44,646 bases of DNA, from assembly GCF_019249215.1 (NCBI RefSeq), contig NZ_JAESDI010000024.1, positions 1-44,646 on the forward strand, written 5' to 3'. The notes under the pieces are model-generated. The model saw nothing but the letters and a program-made list of their open reading frames with translations. It did not search any database and was not told where the DNA came from. This DNA comes from Alteromonas lipotrueae. GTDB taxonomy: Bacteria; Pseudomonadota; Gammaproteobacteria; Enterobacterales; Alteromonadaceae. The position numbers were made by a program, and so were the translations under genes. How positions within the stretch are numbered: position 1 is the stretch's first letter; every line of letters begins with the position of its first letter. Positions 33,658 to 42,730 of this stretch are shown in pieces.

Positions 33658-33974
33658 TGACAGCATTTTCACACATTAGTGTACAAGACGTAGCAAACTT
33701 CAATGGCGATGTAGCCATTGTAGATATTCGTGACCCACAATCATTTGCCAATGGTCACATGCCAGAAGCGAAGCCGTTAAATAACGATAACTTCGCGGCC
33801 TTTGTAGAACAAACGCCAAAAGAAACCCCTGTTGTAGTGGTGTGCTATCACGGCGTAAGCAGCCAGCAAGCCGCGCAGGTTATTGCTGAGCAAGGTTTTA
33901 ACACCGTTTATAGTATGGATGGCGGTTTTGAAGCATGGCGATTAGGCCAGTCTGTGGTGTCTGAAAATTCGTGA
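33657..33974 (+). CDS. glpE: Thiosulfate sulfurtransferase GlpE (single-domain rhodanese)
   Basis: A 105-residue single-domain rhodanese transferring sulfane sulfur from thiosulfate to cyanide or thioredoxin. The opening FSHISVQDVA and IVDIRDPQSFANGHMPEA are typical; the catalytic Cys63 lies in the active-site loop CYHGVSS, followed by SMDGGFEAW. It is usually in glpEGR with glpG; here it is fused at operon level to kbl-tdh by a one-base overlap, and its stop overlaps the GTG start of glpG. Confidence 0.93.
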   Translation: MTAFSHISVQDVANFNGDVAIVDIRDPQSFANGHMPEAKPLNNDNFAAFVEQTPKETPVVVVCYHGVSSQQAAQVIAEQGFNTVYSMDGGFEAWRLGQSVVSENS

Positions 33975-34849
33975 GCCATCCTTTAATTGCTTTTCGTCAG
34001 CAAGGCGTGGCGCATTTACTGGCTAACTACTTAGGTAGCCAGAATATTCGCGCCACGGTTAAGCCTACTGAAGCGGGGGATGAGTTTGTTGTATTATTGG
34101 CAGACGACAACGATGCGCTGAAAGCCCGCGCCATTACTGAAGAATTTATTCAGCAACCGAACAATCCTAAATACCAGCAAGCCGCTTGGCAGCATGGCGA
34201 GAACGTCGATTTAGTGCCCTCACGTCAGTTCGATGCAAAAGGGTTTATTAGCAACGCTTTATCAGTGCCTTTTACTAGCATTGTATTTTTGCTTTGCGTG
34301 CTGGTATACGGTTTATCGTTGTTAGGCTTATTCAGTCCTATCGCGCTACATTTACTCATGCAGCCACTTAGTGTGCTTGCCGAAAATCATGAATGGTGGA
34401 GGCTATTAGGCCCCGCATTTATTCATTTCAGCGCACTACATATTATCTTCAATCTGCTTTGGTGGTGCATGCTAGGCGCCAAAATTGAGAGTACTTTTGG
34501 CAAAAGTATGCTGCTTGTGGTGTTTGCACTGTCGGCCATTATATCAAACGTGGCTCAAGCCATGTTTACCACGCCAGTGCAGGGTAACTTAATGCTCTTT
34601 GGTGGTCTTTCGGGGGTGGTATACGCCGTAATGGGCTTTGTATGGTGGTTAGGTTGGTTGAAGCCACAGTGGGGCTTGTCGCTGCCTAAATCGGTAGTTG
34701 GTTTTATGTTGGTGTGGCTAGTATTAGGCTTTGCCGATGTTTTGTGGGTGAATATGGCCAACGCGGCGCACACTGCGGGGTTAATTACCGGCTGTTTACT
34801 AGCGGGGCTGCTAAGTCTTGGGGCCGATAAACGAAAGCAGGGGCAATAG
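33971..34849 (+). CDS. glpG: Rhomboid intramembrane serine protease GlpG
   Basis: A 292-residue inner-membrane protease cleaving transmembrane segments. A cytoplasmic N-terminal domain (about 1-90) precedes six hydrophobic helices. The catalytic serine S214 is in GGLSGVVYAVMG, the His is H267 in NAAHTAGLITG, and the HIIFNLLWW helix has the oxyanion-site Asn. The start is GTG at 33971, overlapping the glpE stop (GTGA). It closes the kbl-tdh-glpE-glpG unit. Substrates are unknown. Confidence 0.95.
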   Translation: MSHPLIAFRQQGVAHLLANYLGSQNIRATVKPTEAGDEFVVLLADDNDALKARAITEEFIQQPNNPKYQQAAWQHGENVDLVPSRQFDAKGFISNALSVPFTSIVFLLCVLVYGLSLLGLFSPIALHLLMQPLSVLAENHEWWRLLGPAFIHFSALHIIFNLLWWCMLGAKIESTFGKSMLLVVFALSAIISNVAQAMFTTPVQGNLMLFGGLSGVVYAVMGFVWWLGWLKPQWGLSLPKSVVGFMLVWLVLGFADVLWVNMANAAHTAGLITGCLLAGLLSLGADKRKQGQ

Positions 34850-34859
34850 CGCCTGCTTT
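34834..34859 (+). terminator. Weak hairpin at the end of glpG
   Basis: AAAGCAGG (34834-34841) pairs with CCTGCTTT (34852-34859), loop 10 bases including the glpG stop codon. The T run is short, so termination is likely inefficient. Confidence 0.5.
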
Positions 34860-34886
34860 ATTGACTCGGTGCTGCTGTAGTAGCGT

Positions 34887-35300
34887 TTAGCCCTGATATA
34901 AATACTTAGTGAAAATAACGTTCTTGACAACCTCGCCACCGGTTTCTTTTTTCATATGATCTTGAAGCGCTTTAAGAATGGCACGGCGAATATCTTCTCT
35001 GCCCGTTAGCGATTTTACTTTTTCTTCAGGTTGTCTGCCGAAAATATCGATGGCGGTTGCACGTAATAGCGGCATATGGTGCTCCGCAATTTCTAACTGA
35101 TCTACGTCATAAATCATTAATTCAACGGTAACGCGAACGTACCCCAGCTTTTTTGAAGACTCGCCAATATAATTGGTAACGATGTCTGGCTCTAACCCAA
35201 GATAAGCAAAGTTTGCCTTTTCTTGCGCAAATGCAGGCGTGAAAGCACTACTAACTAATAGAGCGGTAGCTATAAAACGTGAAGCAAGTGACTTTGTCAT
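34887..35300 (-). CDS. FliL-like protein, secreted, outside any flagellar locus
   Basis: A 137-residue protein of the FliL family. It has the conserved YVRVTVELMIYD, then HMPLLRATAIDIFGRQPEEKVKSLTGREDIRRAIL and the C-terminal ETGGEVVKNVIFTKYLYQG, as in FliL. Unlike canonical FliL, the N-terminus is a cleavable-looking signal peptide (about 1-25, ending AFAQE), so the domain is probably soluble in the periplasm. The ATG at 35300 is preferred; a TTG at 35321 gives seven more residues. It is monocistronic, convergent with glpG and divergent from ubiC. A role at the flagellar stator is possible but unproven. Confidence 0.8.
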   Translation of the reverse strand: MTKSLASRFIATALLVSSAFTPAFAQEKANFAYLGLEPDIVTNYIGESSKKLGYVRVTVELMIYDVDQLEIAEHHMPLLRATAIDIFGRQPEEKVKSLTGREDIRRAILKALQDHMKKETGGEVVKNVIFTKYLYQG

Positions 35301-35471
35301 GATTTGAGCCGAAAATACCAATTAATTTAAATGACAGGCTGTAGTGTAGCAAATCATAGGTTAATGACACTACTGCAAAAGTACTAAGGTACACGTAAAA
35401 TCAATATGCTAGCTATTTGCAATCAGATAAACCACCATGTCACCAACAAGTGATATGATACTTTTTTTATC

Positions 35472-36068
35472 GTGCAAAATTATGACAGAGATTTGGTAGT
35501 GAGTTTTCCTAGCAGCTTTCCCGTTGGCCTAAATGTAGAGTGGATGCAAGCCGACAGTGCGCCCCGTAACAATCCATATTTAAAAAATTGGTTGTTAGAT
35601 ACAGGTTCGTTAACCGAGCGGGTGCAGTCGCTTTGCCATCAATTTTCGTTAAACGTACTAGGGCAGGCTGAAACTGCACTTCATGCCAATGAGCAAAGCC
35701 TGCTATCGAATTCGCTAACACATCAGACTTCACAGGCATTCCAGGTGCGAGAAGTACTGTTGTGTGGCAATACTCTACCATGGGTTTTTGCTCGTTCGGT
35801 TATTCCTCAGCGTTTGGTTGAAGCTGAGTTAGCAAATTTAGGCAGTGAACCTTTAGGTAAGCGACTGTTTAATGATGCTAGGTTTTTACGTTCAGAATTT
35901 GAACTATGTTGCTTGCCAGCAATAGCATTAGGCTTTGAACGCGACCAACAATTATGGGGCAGACGTTCATTGTTTACGTTGGGTGAAGACAGCATGATAG
36001 TGGCTGAAGTATTTCTACCCGATGCCCCCGTTTATTATTCAAGGTACGACAATGGCACTGACTCTTAA
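35472..36068 (+). CDS. ubiC: Chorismate-pyruvate lyase UbiC
   Basis: The first committed enzyme of ubiquinone biosynthesis, releasing pyruvate from chorismate to give 4-hydroxybenzoate. Of 198 residues, the core lies from about 24 to the end: the central VREVLLCGNTLPWVFARSVIP (Arg binding site), LGSEPLGKRLF, and the late WGRRSLFTL with the catalytic-region Glu in VAEVFLPDAP. The N-terminus is uncertain: GTG 35472 (no ribosome binding site) or GTG 35499. It overlaps ubiA by 17 bases. Confidence 0.9.
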   Translation: MQNYDRDLVVSFPSSFPVGLNVEWMQADSAPRNNPYLKNWLLDTGSLTERVQSLCHQFSLNVLGQAETALHANEQSLLSNSLTHQTSQAFQVREVLLCGNTLPWVFARSVIPQRLVEAELANLGSEPLGKRLFNDARFLRSEFELCCLPAIALGFERDQQLWGRRSLFTLGEDSMIVAEVFLPDAPVYYSRYDNGTDS

Positions 36069-36948
36069 TCTAGCCCAGAATATCAATCATATAAAGCAGC
36101 ATCCATCTGCTTATATTCGCCTGATGAGGCTAGATAAGCCAGTGGGTATTTACCTGCTGCTTTGGCCTACTTTTTGGGCATTACTTATGGCCTCTGAAGG
36201 CTTACCGAGTGTCGGCATCGCGCTTATTTTTACCGCCGGCGTGGTAGTTATGCGTTCAGCGGGCTGTGTTATTAACGACTACGCCGATAGAAAAGTAGAT
36301 GGCAGCGTAAAACGCACTGCCACGCGGCCACTGGCCACGGGCGAAGTTACCACTAACCAAGCACTAACCCTGTTTGCGGGTCTAATCGTATTGGCCTTCT
36401 TGTTAGTGCTGATGCTAAATTGGCAAACCGTTGCTTTATCTGTAATTGCGCTGTTACTAGCTGCTAGTTACCCCTTTATGAAACGCTACACCCACTTACC
36501 GCAAGTGGTATTGGGTGCTGCCTTTGGGTGGGCAATACCCATGGCGTTTATGGCCGTGTCTGAAACTGTGCCAGCGTATGGTTGGTGGCTGTTTGTGGCG
36601 AATCTATTATGGACGGTAGCCTACGACACCATGTATGCCATGGTAGACAGAGACGACGACCTAGAAATAGGGGTGAAATCAACCGCCATTTTATTCGGCA
36701 AATACGACGTGCCTATCATTATTGGGCTTCAAGCCACCATGCTAGTTATTTTGTATTTTATTGGCGTGGCTATCGAAGCACATTGGCCGTATTACTTATC
36801 GCTAATCATAGGGGCAGGGCTGTTTTACCGCCAGTATCAATTTATTAAGAACAGACAGCGAGAAGGCTGCTTTACGGCCTTTATTGAAAATCACTATGTG
36901 GGCTTGGTATTTACGTTAGGTTTAGTGGCAAATTTTTGGATAGGTTAA
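36052..36948 (+). CDS. ubiA: 4-hydroxybenzoate octaprenyltransferase UbiA
   Basis: An inner-membrane prenyltransferase attaching the polyprenyl tail to 4-hydroxybenzoate. The 298-residue protein has about nine hydrophobic segments and the two Asp-rich motifs: NDYADRKVDGSVKRT (about 83-97) and DTMYAMVDRDDD (about 193-204). The ATG at 36052 begins MALTLNLAQNINH and gives family length; the frame opens 30 bases earlier inside ubiC without similarity. It is coupled to ubiC by overlap. Confidence 0.95.
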   Translation: MALTLNLAQNINHIKQHPSAYIRLMRLDKPVGIYLLLWPTFWALLMASEGLPSVGIALIFTAGVVVMRSAGCVINDYADRKVDGSVKRTATRPLATGEVTTNQALTLFAGLIVLAFLLVLMLNWQTVALSVIALLLAASYPFMKRYTHLPQVVLGAAFGWAIPMAFMAVSETVPAYGWWLFVANLLWTVAYDTMYAMVDRDDDLEIGVKSTAILFGKYDVPIIIGLQATMLVILYFIGVAIEAHWPYYLSLIIGAGLFYRQYQFIKNRQREGCFTAFIENHYVGLVFTLGLVANFWIG

Positions 36949-36984
36949 GCGGTTCAGTTATTAGCTAACACAATGAACCGCTTA
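36946..36984. terminator. Bidirectional hairpin between ubiA and ubiK
   Basis: A perfect 11-bp inverted repeat (36946-36956 with 36974-36984, TAAGCGGTTCA/TGAACCGCTTA) with a 17-base loop. The left arm begins with the ubiA stop codon. No long T run. Confidence 0.6.
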
Positions 36985-37002
36985 TCATTAATGAGTAAAA
37001 AG

Positions 37003-37266
37003 CTATTCAGGTTTGGTTGTTTCTGCCGCTTTCGCTTCTAATTGAACAATGCGAGCTTCCATTGTGTCTAACTTTTCGCGAGTGCGAATAAGCACCTGGC
37101 TTTGAATATCGAACTCTTCACGAGTGACTAAATCAAGCTTCGAAAGCTGCGACTGTAAAACCTGTTTAATTTTACCTTCTGCGCCTTCAGCCATGTTACG
37201 CACACCCGGTGGTACGGCGTCAGCAATCTGTTTCGCTAAATCTTCGAGTTTTTTCGGATCCAACAT
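37003..37266 (-). CDS. ubiK: UbiK, ubiquinone biosynthesis accessory factor
   Basis: An 87-residue protein of the BMFP/YqiC family, an accessory factor for aerobic ubiquinone synthesis that interacts with UbiJ and the Ubi complex. The conserved N-terminus LDPKKLEDLAKQIADAVPPG is amphipathic; a coiled coil follows (about 45-80, LVTREEFDIQSQVLIRTREK) with a charged tail. It is convergent with ubiA, so three ubiquinone genes sit together, and divergent from rep. Confidence 0.93.
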   Translation of the reverse strand: MLDPKKLEDLAKQIADAVPPGVRNMAEGAEGKIKQVLQSQLSKLDLVTREEFDIQSQVLIRTREKLDTMEARIVQLEAKAAETTKPE

Positions 37267-37394
37267 GGATTTCCCTTATAATGCGCTTCGTTAGAATAGG
37301 CTTCTATTCTATCGGTATCGCCACTTCTTGCAATGAAAAAGCACATTAAAGAAAAGCATGGCACACATTACACCTGTTAGGTTTTAGGAACGCA

Positions 37395-39410
37395 ATGAAA
37401 TTAAACGATGCGCAACAATCAGCTGTCACTTTTGTGTCGGGCCCCTGCTTAGTTTTAGCCGGTGCCGGCAGTGGTAAAACTCGGGTTATTACCAACAAAA
37501 TTGCGCACCTAGTAAGAAATTGCGATATGCCAGCACGGTATATCGCCGCGGTAACCTTTACCAACAAAGCCGCCCGAGAAATGAAAGAGCGGGTAGCCGA
37601 AACCTTAGGTAAGCCAGAAGCACGTGGTTTGAAGGTATGTACCTTTCACACCATGGGGCTAACCATTATAAAAGCCCATATTAAGGAGCTAGGCTTAAAG
37701 CCTGGTTTTTCATTGTTCGATGACAAAGACTCGTTGGCACTATTAACCGATTTAACCGAAGACACGCTAGACGGCGACAAAGATCAGCTTTCGCTATTAC
37801 AAAGCTGTATTTCGAATTGGAAGAACGACTTACTGCTGCCCGAGGCGTTATTAAAGCAAGCCACCAGTACCGGTGAACGGGAATTTGCCGAAGCTTATAA
37901 GCGCTATCAAGATAACTTACGTGCTTACAACGCGCTTGATTTCGATGATCTTATTTTGTTGCCCACACTGCTATTAAAAACCAGTGAAACCGCACGAGCC
38001 AAGTGGCAAAACAAAATTCGTTATCTGCTGGTGGATGAGTACCAGGATACCAACACCAGTCAATATGAGCTGGTAAAGCTATTGGTAGGTGAGCGCTCGC
38101 GCTTTACCGTGGTAGGCGACGACGACCAATCTATTTATTCATGGCGCGGTGCTAAGCCACAAAACTTAAACTTGCTACAGCAAGACTTCCCGCGCTTGAA
38201 TGTAATAAAGCTACAGCAGAATTACCGCTCTTCAGGGCGAATACTGCATTGCGCGAACATCCTTATTCAGAACAACCCCCATTTGTTCGACAAAACCCTG
38301 TTCTCAGAACTGCAATACGGTGAGCAGCTTAGAGTCATAGAAGCAAAAAACGAAGAACACGAAGCTGAACGAGTGGTGGCTGAACTGTTAGCGCACAAGT
38401 TTATGAACCGTACTAAGTTTAAAGACTACGCCATTTTATACCGAGGAAACCACCAAAGTCGCTTGTTCGAAAAGCTACTGATGAGCAACCGTATTCCATA
38501 TAAAATTAGTGGTGGTATGTCGTTCTTCGGGCGCACCGAAGTGAAAGACATCATGGCTTACTTGCGTTTGTTGGTGAACCAAGATGATGACAACGCATTA
38601 CTACGGGTAATTAACACGCCAAGTCGCGGCATAGGGCGTGTAACGCTGGAAAAACTCGGCAACTTTGCCAATAGCTTAGGCGTACCCATGTTTGAAGCGG
38701 CTACCCATCCTAATTTGAACAGTGTGCTATCTGGTAAAGCTTACGATGCCGTATCGGGGTTTGCTCGCTGGATAGTAGAAGTGGCTGATAACGCAACTCG
38801 TGGCGACACTAAGGACGCCCTTCGTGGCATGATCAAGTCGATGAGCTACGAAGAATGGTTATACGAACAAAGCGCTAGCCCTAAAGCGGCTGAAATGGGC
38901 ATGGCTAACGTGAGTACGCTATTTGGCTGGGTAACCGACATGCTAGAAGGCAACGAGCTTGATAGTCCCATGAACCTAACCGAAGTAGTAAACCGCCTTA
39001 TTTTACGCGACATGATGGAGCGAGGCGAAGACGACGGCGATGGCGATCAAGTACAACTAATGACACTGCACGCTTCCAAAGGGCTAGAGTTTCCAATTGT
39101 GTTCTTAGTGGGCATGGAAGAAGGTTTGTTACCGCATCAAAGCAGTGTAGATGAAGACAACGTAGAAGAAGAGCGTCGCTTGGCGTATGTAGGCATAACC
39201 CGCGCGCAGCGAGAGCTTATTTTTAGTCTAGCAAAAGAGCGCCGTCAATTCGGTGAAGTCATCAACCCCGAGCCAAGCCGCTTCCTGTATGAGCTGCCCA
39301 CAGACGATCTTCAATGGGAAAATCAAAAGCCTAAAGAAAGTGCCGAAGTGCGTCAGCAAAAAGGGCAAAGTAGTATCGCTAATTTAAGAGACATGCTGGG
39401 TAAAAAGTAG
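37395..39410 (+). CDS. rep: ATP-dependent DNA helicase Rep
   Basis: A 671-residue superfamily 1A 3'-to-5' helicase that helps replication forks pass obstacles. Motifs appear in order: Q motif MKLNDAQQSAV, Walker A GAGSGKT (23-29), Ia AVTFTNKAAREM, II LLVDEYQDTNTSQY, III VVGDDDQSIYSWRGA, IV QQNYRSS, V LMTLHASKGLEFPIVF and VI YVGITRAQRE. Length and the ISGGMSFFGRTEVKDI segment point to Rep rather than UvrD. It is monocistronic, divergent from ubiK. Confidence 0.97.
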   Translation: MKLNDAQQSAVTFVSGPCLVLAGAGSGKTRVITNKIAHLVRNCDMPARYIAAVTFTNKAAREMKERVAETLGKPEARGLKVCTFHTMGLTIIKAHIKELGLKPGFSLFDDKDSLALLTDLTEDTLDGDKDQLSLLQSCISNWKNDLLLPEALLKQATSTGEREFAEAYKRYQDNLRAYNALDFDDLILLPTLLLKTSETARAKWQNKIRYLLVDEYQDTNTSQYELVKLLVGERSRFTVVGDDDQSIYSWRGAKPQNLNLLQQDFPRLNVIKLQQNYRSSGRILHCANILIQNNPHLFDKTLFSELQYGEQLRVIEAKNEEHEAERVVAELLAHKFMNRTKFKDYAILYRGNHQSRLFEKLLMSNRIPYKISGGMSFFGRTEVKDIMAYLRLLVNQDDDNALLRVINTPSRGIGRVTLEKLGNFANSLGVPMFEAATHPNLNSVLSGKAYDAVSGFARWIVEVADNATRGDTKDALRGMIKSMSYEEWLYEQSASPKAAEMGMANVSTLFGWVTDMLEGNELDSPMNLTEVVNRLILRDMMERGEDDGDGDQVQLMTLHASKGLEFPIVFLVGMEEGLLPHQSSVDEDNVEEERRLAYVGITRAQRELIFSLAKERRQFGEVINPEPSRFLYELPTDDLQWENQKPKESAEVRQQKGQSSIANLRDMLGKK

Positions 39411-39521
39411 CGCAGACGGTTACTATTGTAGGGTGATACAAGTCACAGCAACAACCCTCACTGATAATCTGAATGAAAAGATATTAGTGATAAATAGCGG
39501 GGGGATAATAACAACAAACAG

Positions 39522-42122
39522 CTAGCCTGCTAGCTTTTTCATATCAAGAACGGTAGCGCGAGTAAGCACTTTACCCTGCCCATAATTGCACTCAATGTCA
39601 GTTAGCGCATCTAGCTGTGCGGGGGCATCAACGCCTTCGGCAATAACCTTAAATTTAAGGTGCTCAGAAATAAGCATTACTGATTGAATAAGTTTAAGGT
39701 TTCGCTGCGAACGCGGTAGCGAACGCACAAACCTGTGGTCTATTTTGATGAAATCGAACGGGTAGGCAAATAAGTAACTAAGCGATGCTAAACCGCTACC
39801 AAAGTTATCTAGCACCAAGGTAACCCCAGCGCGTTTCAACTTCTTAATAGCAGGTAATATAAACTGTGAACGGCGATTTAAGTCGTTTTCATCGAACTCG
39901 AATACCAGATCATGGGACGATATTTTGTATTCGTCTATCAGCGAAATCATTTGATTCACCATAGACGCTTGCAGCAAATGAATAATAGAAACGTTCACCG
40001 CAATACGGCCAGTGTCTTCACCTGTCGTTTTCGCGTGGGCCAGTAACTCACAGGCTTTGCGTAACTGAAACAAATCTAAATCTAACGTTAAGCCACTTTG
40101 TTCAGCCACTTGGCGAAACTGCTCTCGGGCTATTTTGCCAAAAGTAGGGTGACTCCAACGCACATACATCTCGTTATAAAGCGTTGTGTTGTCTCTTAAA
40201 TCAATCACAGGCTGTAAAAAGTATTCAAACTCTTCATCGCGCAAGGCCCGGCGAAATTCGTTTTCTAGTTCAAGTTCTTCAATTAGGCGGTCGCGCATGC
40301 TCTTATCGAACATAACAAATCGGCCACGGCCCAAAGTTTTGGCTTGGTACATAGCGGCATCAGCGTCACGCAGTACTTCATCGGCACTACGATAATACGA
40401 TTCTAAATTAGCTATACCGATACTGGCACCCGAATACATTTCGCGGCCGTCTAATAAAAATGGTTCTGAAATAGAGTTGATAATACGAGACGCAACTTCT
40501 TGTACGTCGGTTAAATCTTCAAAATTATCGAGTAATACAACAAACTCATCGCCACCTAATCGGGCTAACAAGTCATGCCCACGAATGCATATTGCAATAC
40601 GCCTAGCCACTTCAACTAAGAACTCATCACCCGCGTGATGGCCTAAGGTATCGTTAATAACCTTAAACCTATCTAAGTCGATAAATAAAACAGCAAAGTA
40701 GTTTTCGGCGTAGCGCTGCTTACTGGCAATGGCTAGTTCAAGCCTACTGGTAAACATTGACCGGTTCGGAAGGTCGGTAAGTGAGTCGTGATGCGCGTCG
40801 TGAATAAGCTTAAGCTCAATTTCTTTACGCTCTTCAATCTGCTGCTTTAAGTATTTGTTAGCTCTATCAAGCTCGGCTGTGCGCGCAGCAACTCTAAGCT
40901 CTAGCTCACTGTTGTGGCGATGAATTTCTTCAGTACTGCGCTTACGCTCCATGGTTACTGCAATATGGTGCGAAACAAAGCGTAGTAGCTCTAAGTCTCT
41001 TGCGGTGTATTTGGCATGCTTACCATAGGTTTGCACCGCAATTACCCCAAACACTTCACCATCTACCACTAGGGGCGACCCTAGCCAAGAGTTGGCACTG
41101 TTTAGCATGGTTTGGGCAACAGACACGTCAATTTCACCCGCTTCGGCAAGTTCTAATACCCTAGGTGGGTTAATCAGTTCAGCTTGGCCGGTACGCAGTA
41201 CAAATTCAGTTAACCCCAACCCCATAGGGCGAGATTCCACTTCCGCATGTTCCATATCACTGAAATACGGGAACTCCAGCATTTGCTTCGATTCATCAAT
41301 AATAGAGATGAAGCAGTTTGGTGCACTAATTAAGCGGGCTAGAATTTCGTGCAAGCTAGAATAGAAGACCGACATGTCGCCTTCTAGGTTTGCTGCTAAT
41401 TCAGAAATTTCAAACAAGGCTTGCTGTAACGACTCTACTTTTTGGCGCTCTAGAATTTCTTCTTGAAGGTCGTCGTTAATTTTTCTTAGCTGGCGAGTAC
41501 GTTCACGAATGGTACGTTCGGTAAGTTCGCGGTTTTTAACCCGGTCAACCGTGGTCACAATGTGCTGAGAAACAAACAGCAGTACTTCTAAGTCTTCTTG
41601 GGTGTAATGCACGCCGTCGTCGTAGGTTTGAACCACCATGGCACCTATTACCTGGCTGCCACGTTTCAAAGGAACCCCAAGTAATTCGAAAGGCTGTGAG
41701 CCTACTAACTTGATACCATGATCTTCAGCGAACACTTGCTCTTCTGAACGTTTGTAAAACAAATGCTGACCGGTGCGCAGTATATAGCCAGTCATACCGT
41801 CCATTAACGAATCGGCAGGTAATTGCTTCACAGTTTGCTCGTCAAATTCGTCAACAAAATAGGTGAAGTCGACAATTTGACTTTCTTGTTCATAGAAGGC
41901 AACAAAGAAATTATCAGCGTTCATGAAATCAGCAATGATTTCATGAATAGCAGTATAAAGGCGGTTTAGATGACTAACAGAACTTGCAAGCTCGGAAATG
42001 TCGAATAGCGCTTTCTGAACGCGTTCAGCACGCTTATATTTATTAGTGAGTTGTTGAAGCTGCGGTATAATTTCCCGCAGCTCTTCTTCTGTCAACTCAT
42101 ATTGCGTTGAATCTGATGACAT
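39522..42122 (-). CDS. GAF-GAF-GGDEF protein with degenerate EAL domain
   Basis: An 866-residue cytoplasmic c-di-GMP protein. Two homologous GAF domains (about 40-190 and 230-390) each begin ALF-ISELA and look like an internal duplication. A coiled coil follows, then GGDEF (523-527) with I-site RGHD, which should be active. The EAL region is altered: NEM replaces EAL (650-652), DNFGSG replaces DDFGTG, FEFDEND replaces ELTE and AEGVD replaces AEGVE. Phosphodiesterase activity is therefore doubtful, and it may bind c-di-GMP or regulate instead. The ATG at 42122 or TTG at 42137 may start it. Confidence 0.88.
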   Translation of the reverse strand: MSSDSTQYELTEEELREIIPQLQQLTNKYKRAERVQKALFDISELASSVSHLNRLYTAIHEIIADFMNADNFFVAFYEQESQIVDFTYFVDEFDEQTVKQLPADSLMDGMTGYILRTGQHLFYKRSEEQVFAEDHGIKLVGSQPFELLGVPLKRGSQVIGAMVVQTYDDGVHYTQEDLEVLLFVSQHIVTTVDRVKNRELTERTIRERTRQLRKINDDLQEEILERQKVESLQQALFEISELAANLEGDMSVFYSSLHEILARLISAPNCFISIIDESKQMLEFPYFSDMEHAEVESRPMGLGLTEFVLRTGQAELINPPRVLELAEAGEIDVSVAQTMLNSANSWLGSPLVVDGEVFGVIAVQTYGKHAKYTARDLELLRFVSHHIAVTMERKRSTEEIHRHNSELELRVAARTAELDRANKYLKQQIEERKEIELKLIHDAHHDSLTDLPNRSMFTSRLELAIASKQRYAENYFAVLFIDLDRFKVINDTLGHHAGDEFLVEVARRIAICIRGHDLLARLGGDEFVVLLDNFEDLTDVQEVASRIINSISEPFLLDGREMYSGASIGIANLESYYRSADEVLRDADAAMYQAKTLGRGRFVMFDKSMRDRLIEELELENEFRRALRDEEFEYFLQPVIDLRDNTTLYNEMYVRWSHPTFGKIAREQFRQVAEQSGLTLDLDLFQLRKACELLAHAKTTGEDTGRIAVNVSIIHLLQASMVNQMISLIDEYKISSHDLVFEFDENDLNRRSQFILPAIKKLKRAGVTLVLDNFGSGLASLSYLFAYPFDFIKIDHRFVRSLPRSQRNLKLIQSVMLISEHLKFKVIAEGVDAPAQLDALTDIECNYGQGKVLTRATVLDMKKLAG

Positions 42123-42229
42123 TCCGTTCGCCGGCAAGTAAAAAGAGCTTATTCTTAGATGCGGTTAAATTACCCGATCTACTCGAAAAACGCTACTTTT
42201 TCCAACAAATTGTTAGTAAATGAGGAAGG

Positions 42230-42637
42230 TTATATACCTTCAATCATGTACTCAATTGCGGCTTTAATTTCATCATCAGAGCACGAAGCACAAGTTCCAC
42301 GAGGAGGCATAGCGTTAATGCCGTTAAGGGCATTTTGCCAAACGCCGTCTAGGCCTTTTTCGTCTAAACGAGGCTGCCAATCAGCGGCTACGTGTAATTT
42401 TGGTGCACCAAGTACGCCAGAACTATGACACGCTACACAGGCAGAGTTATAAACATCTTCACCCGACTTAGCACCACCACCTGCAGCAGCAGGGCCAGCA
42501 GCTTCAGCGCCAGCTACGTGTATCTGACCAACCGGCTTAATACGGTTAGCAATATCGTCGTTACTCATTTCTTGTGCTTGCGCCGCAAACACAGTAAGTG
42601 CTGTAGCTGCAACAATAAACCAGGTTTTCAATTTCAC
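42230..42637 (-). CDS. Cytochrome c5 family periplasmic c-type cytochrome
   Basis: A 135-residue exported monohaem cytochrome (signal peptide about 1-21, ending AAQAQ). After an Ala/Gly-rich linker, the haem-binding motif is CVACH (67-71). The distal Met is probably in NAMPPRG, and an additional CASC pair near the C-terminus is characteristic of c5. The start is GTG at 42637 with GGAGA six bases upstream; the longer frame to 42727 lacks a signal-like start. It carries electrons in the periplasm, probably to a terminal oxidase. Confidence 0.9.
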   Translation of the reverse strand: MKLKTWFIVAATALTVFAAQAQEMSNDDIANRIKPVGQIHVAGAEAAGPAAAGGGAKSGEDVYNSACVACHSSGVLGAPKLHVAADWQPRLDEKGLDGVWQNALNGINAMPPRGTCASCSDDEIKAAIEYMIEGI

Positions 42638-42730
42638 ATCTGTCTCCAGGGAATCACGAACTTTAATTAAAGTATAACTGGCCAGATTATAACGGGAATT
42701 CAAGGGCGAACAACTATTTGCTACCAATTA

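Noticed and set aside
35977..36051. Earlier in-frame start for ubiA at 36022
   Set aside because: The added ten residues lie in ubiC coding sequence and have no similarity to UbiA N-termini.
36582..36848. An 88-codon frame on the plus strand
   Set aside because: It is fully inside ubiA in another frame; UbiA motifs are clear.
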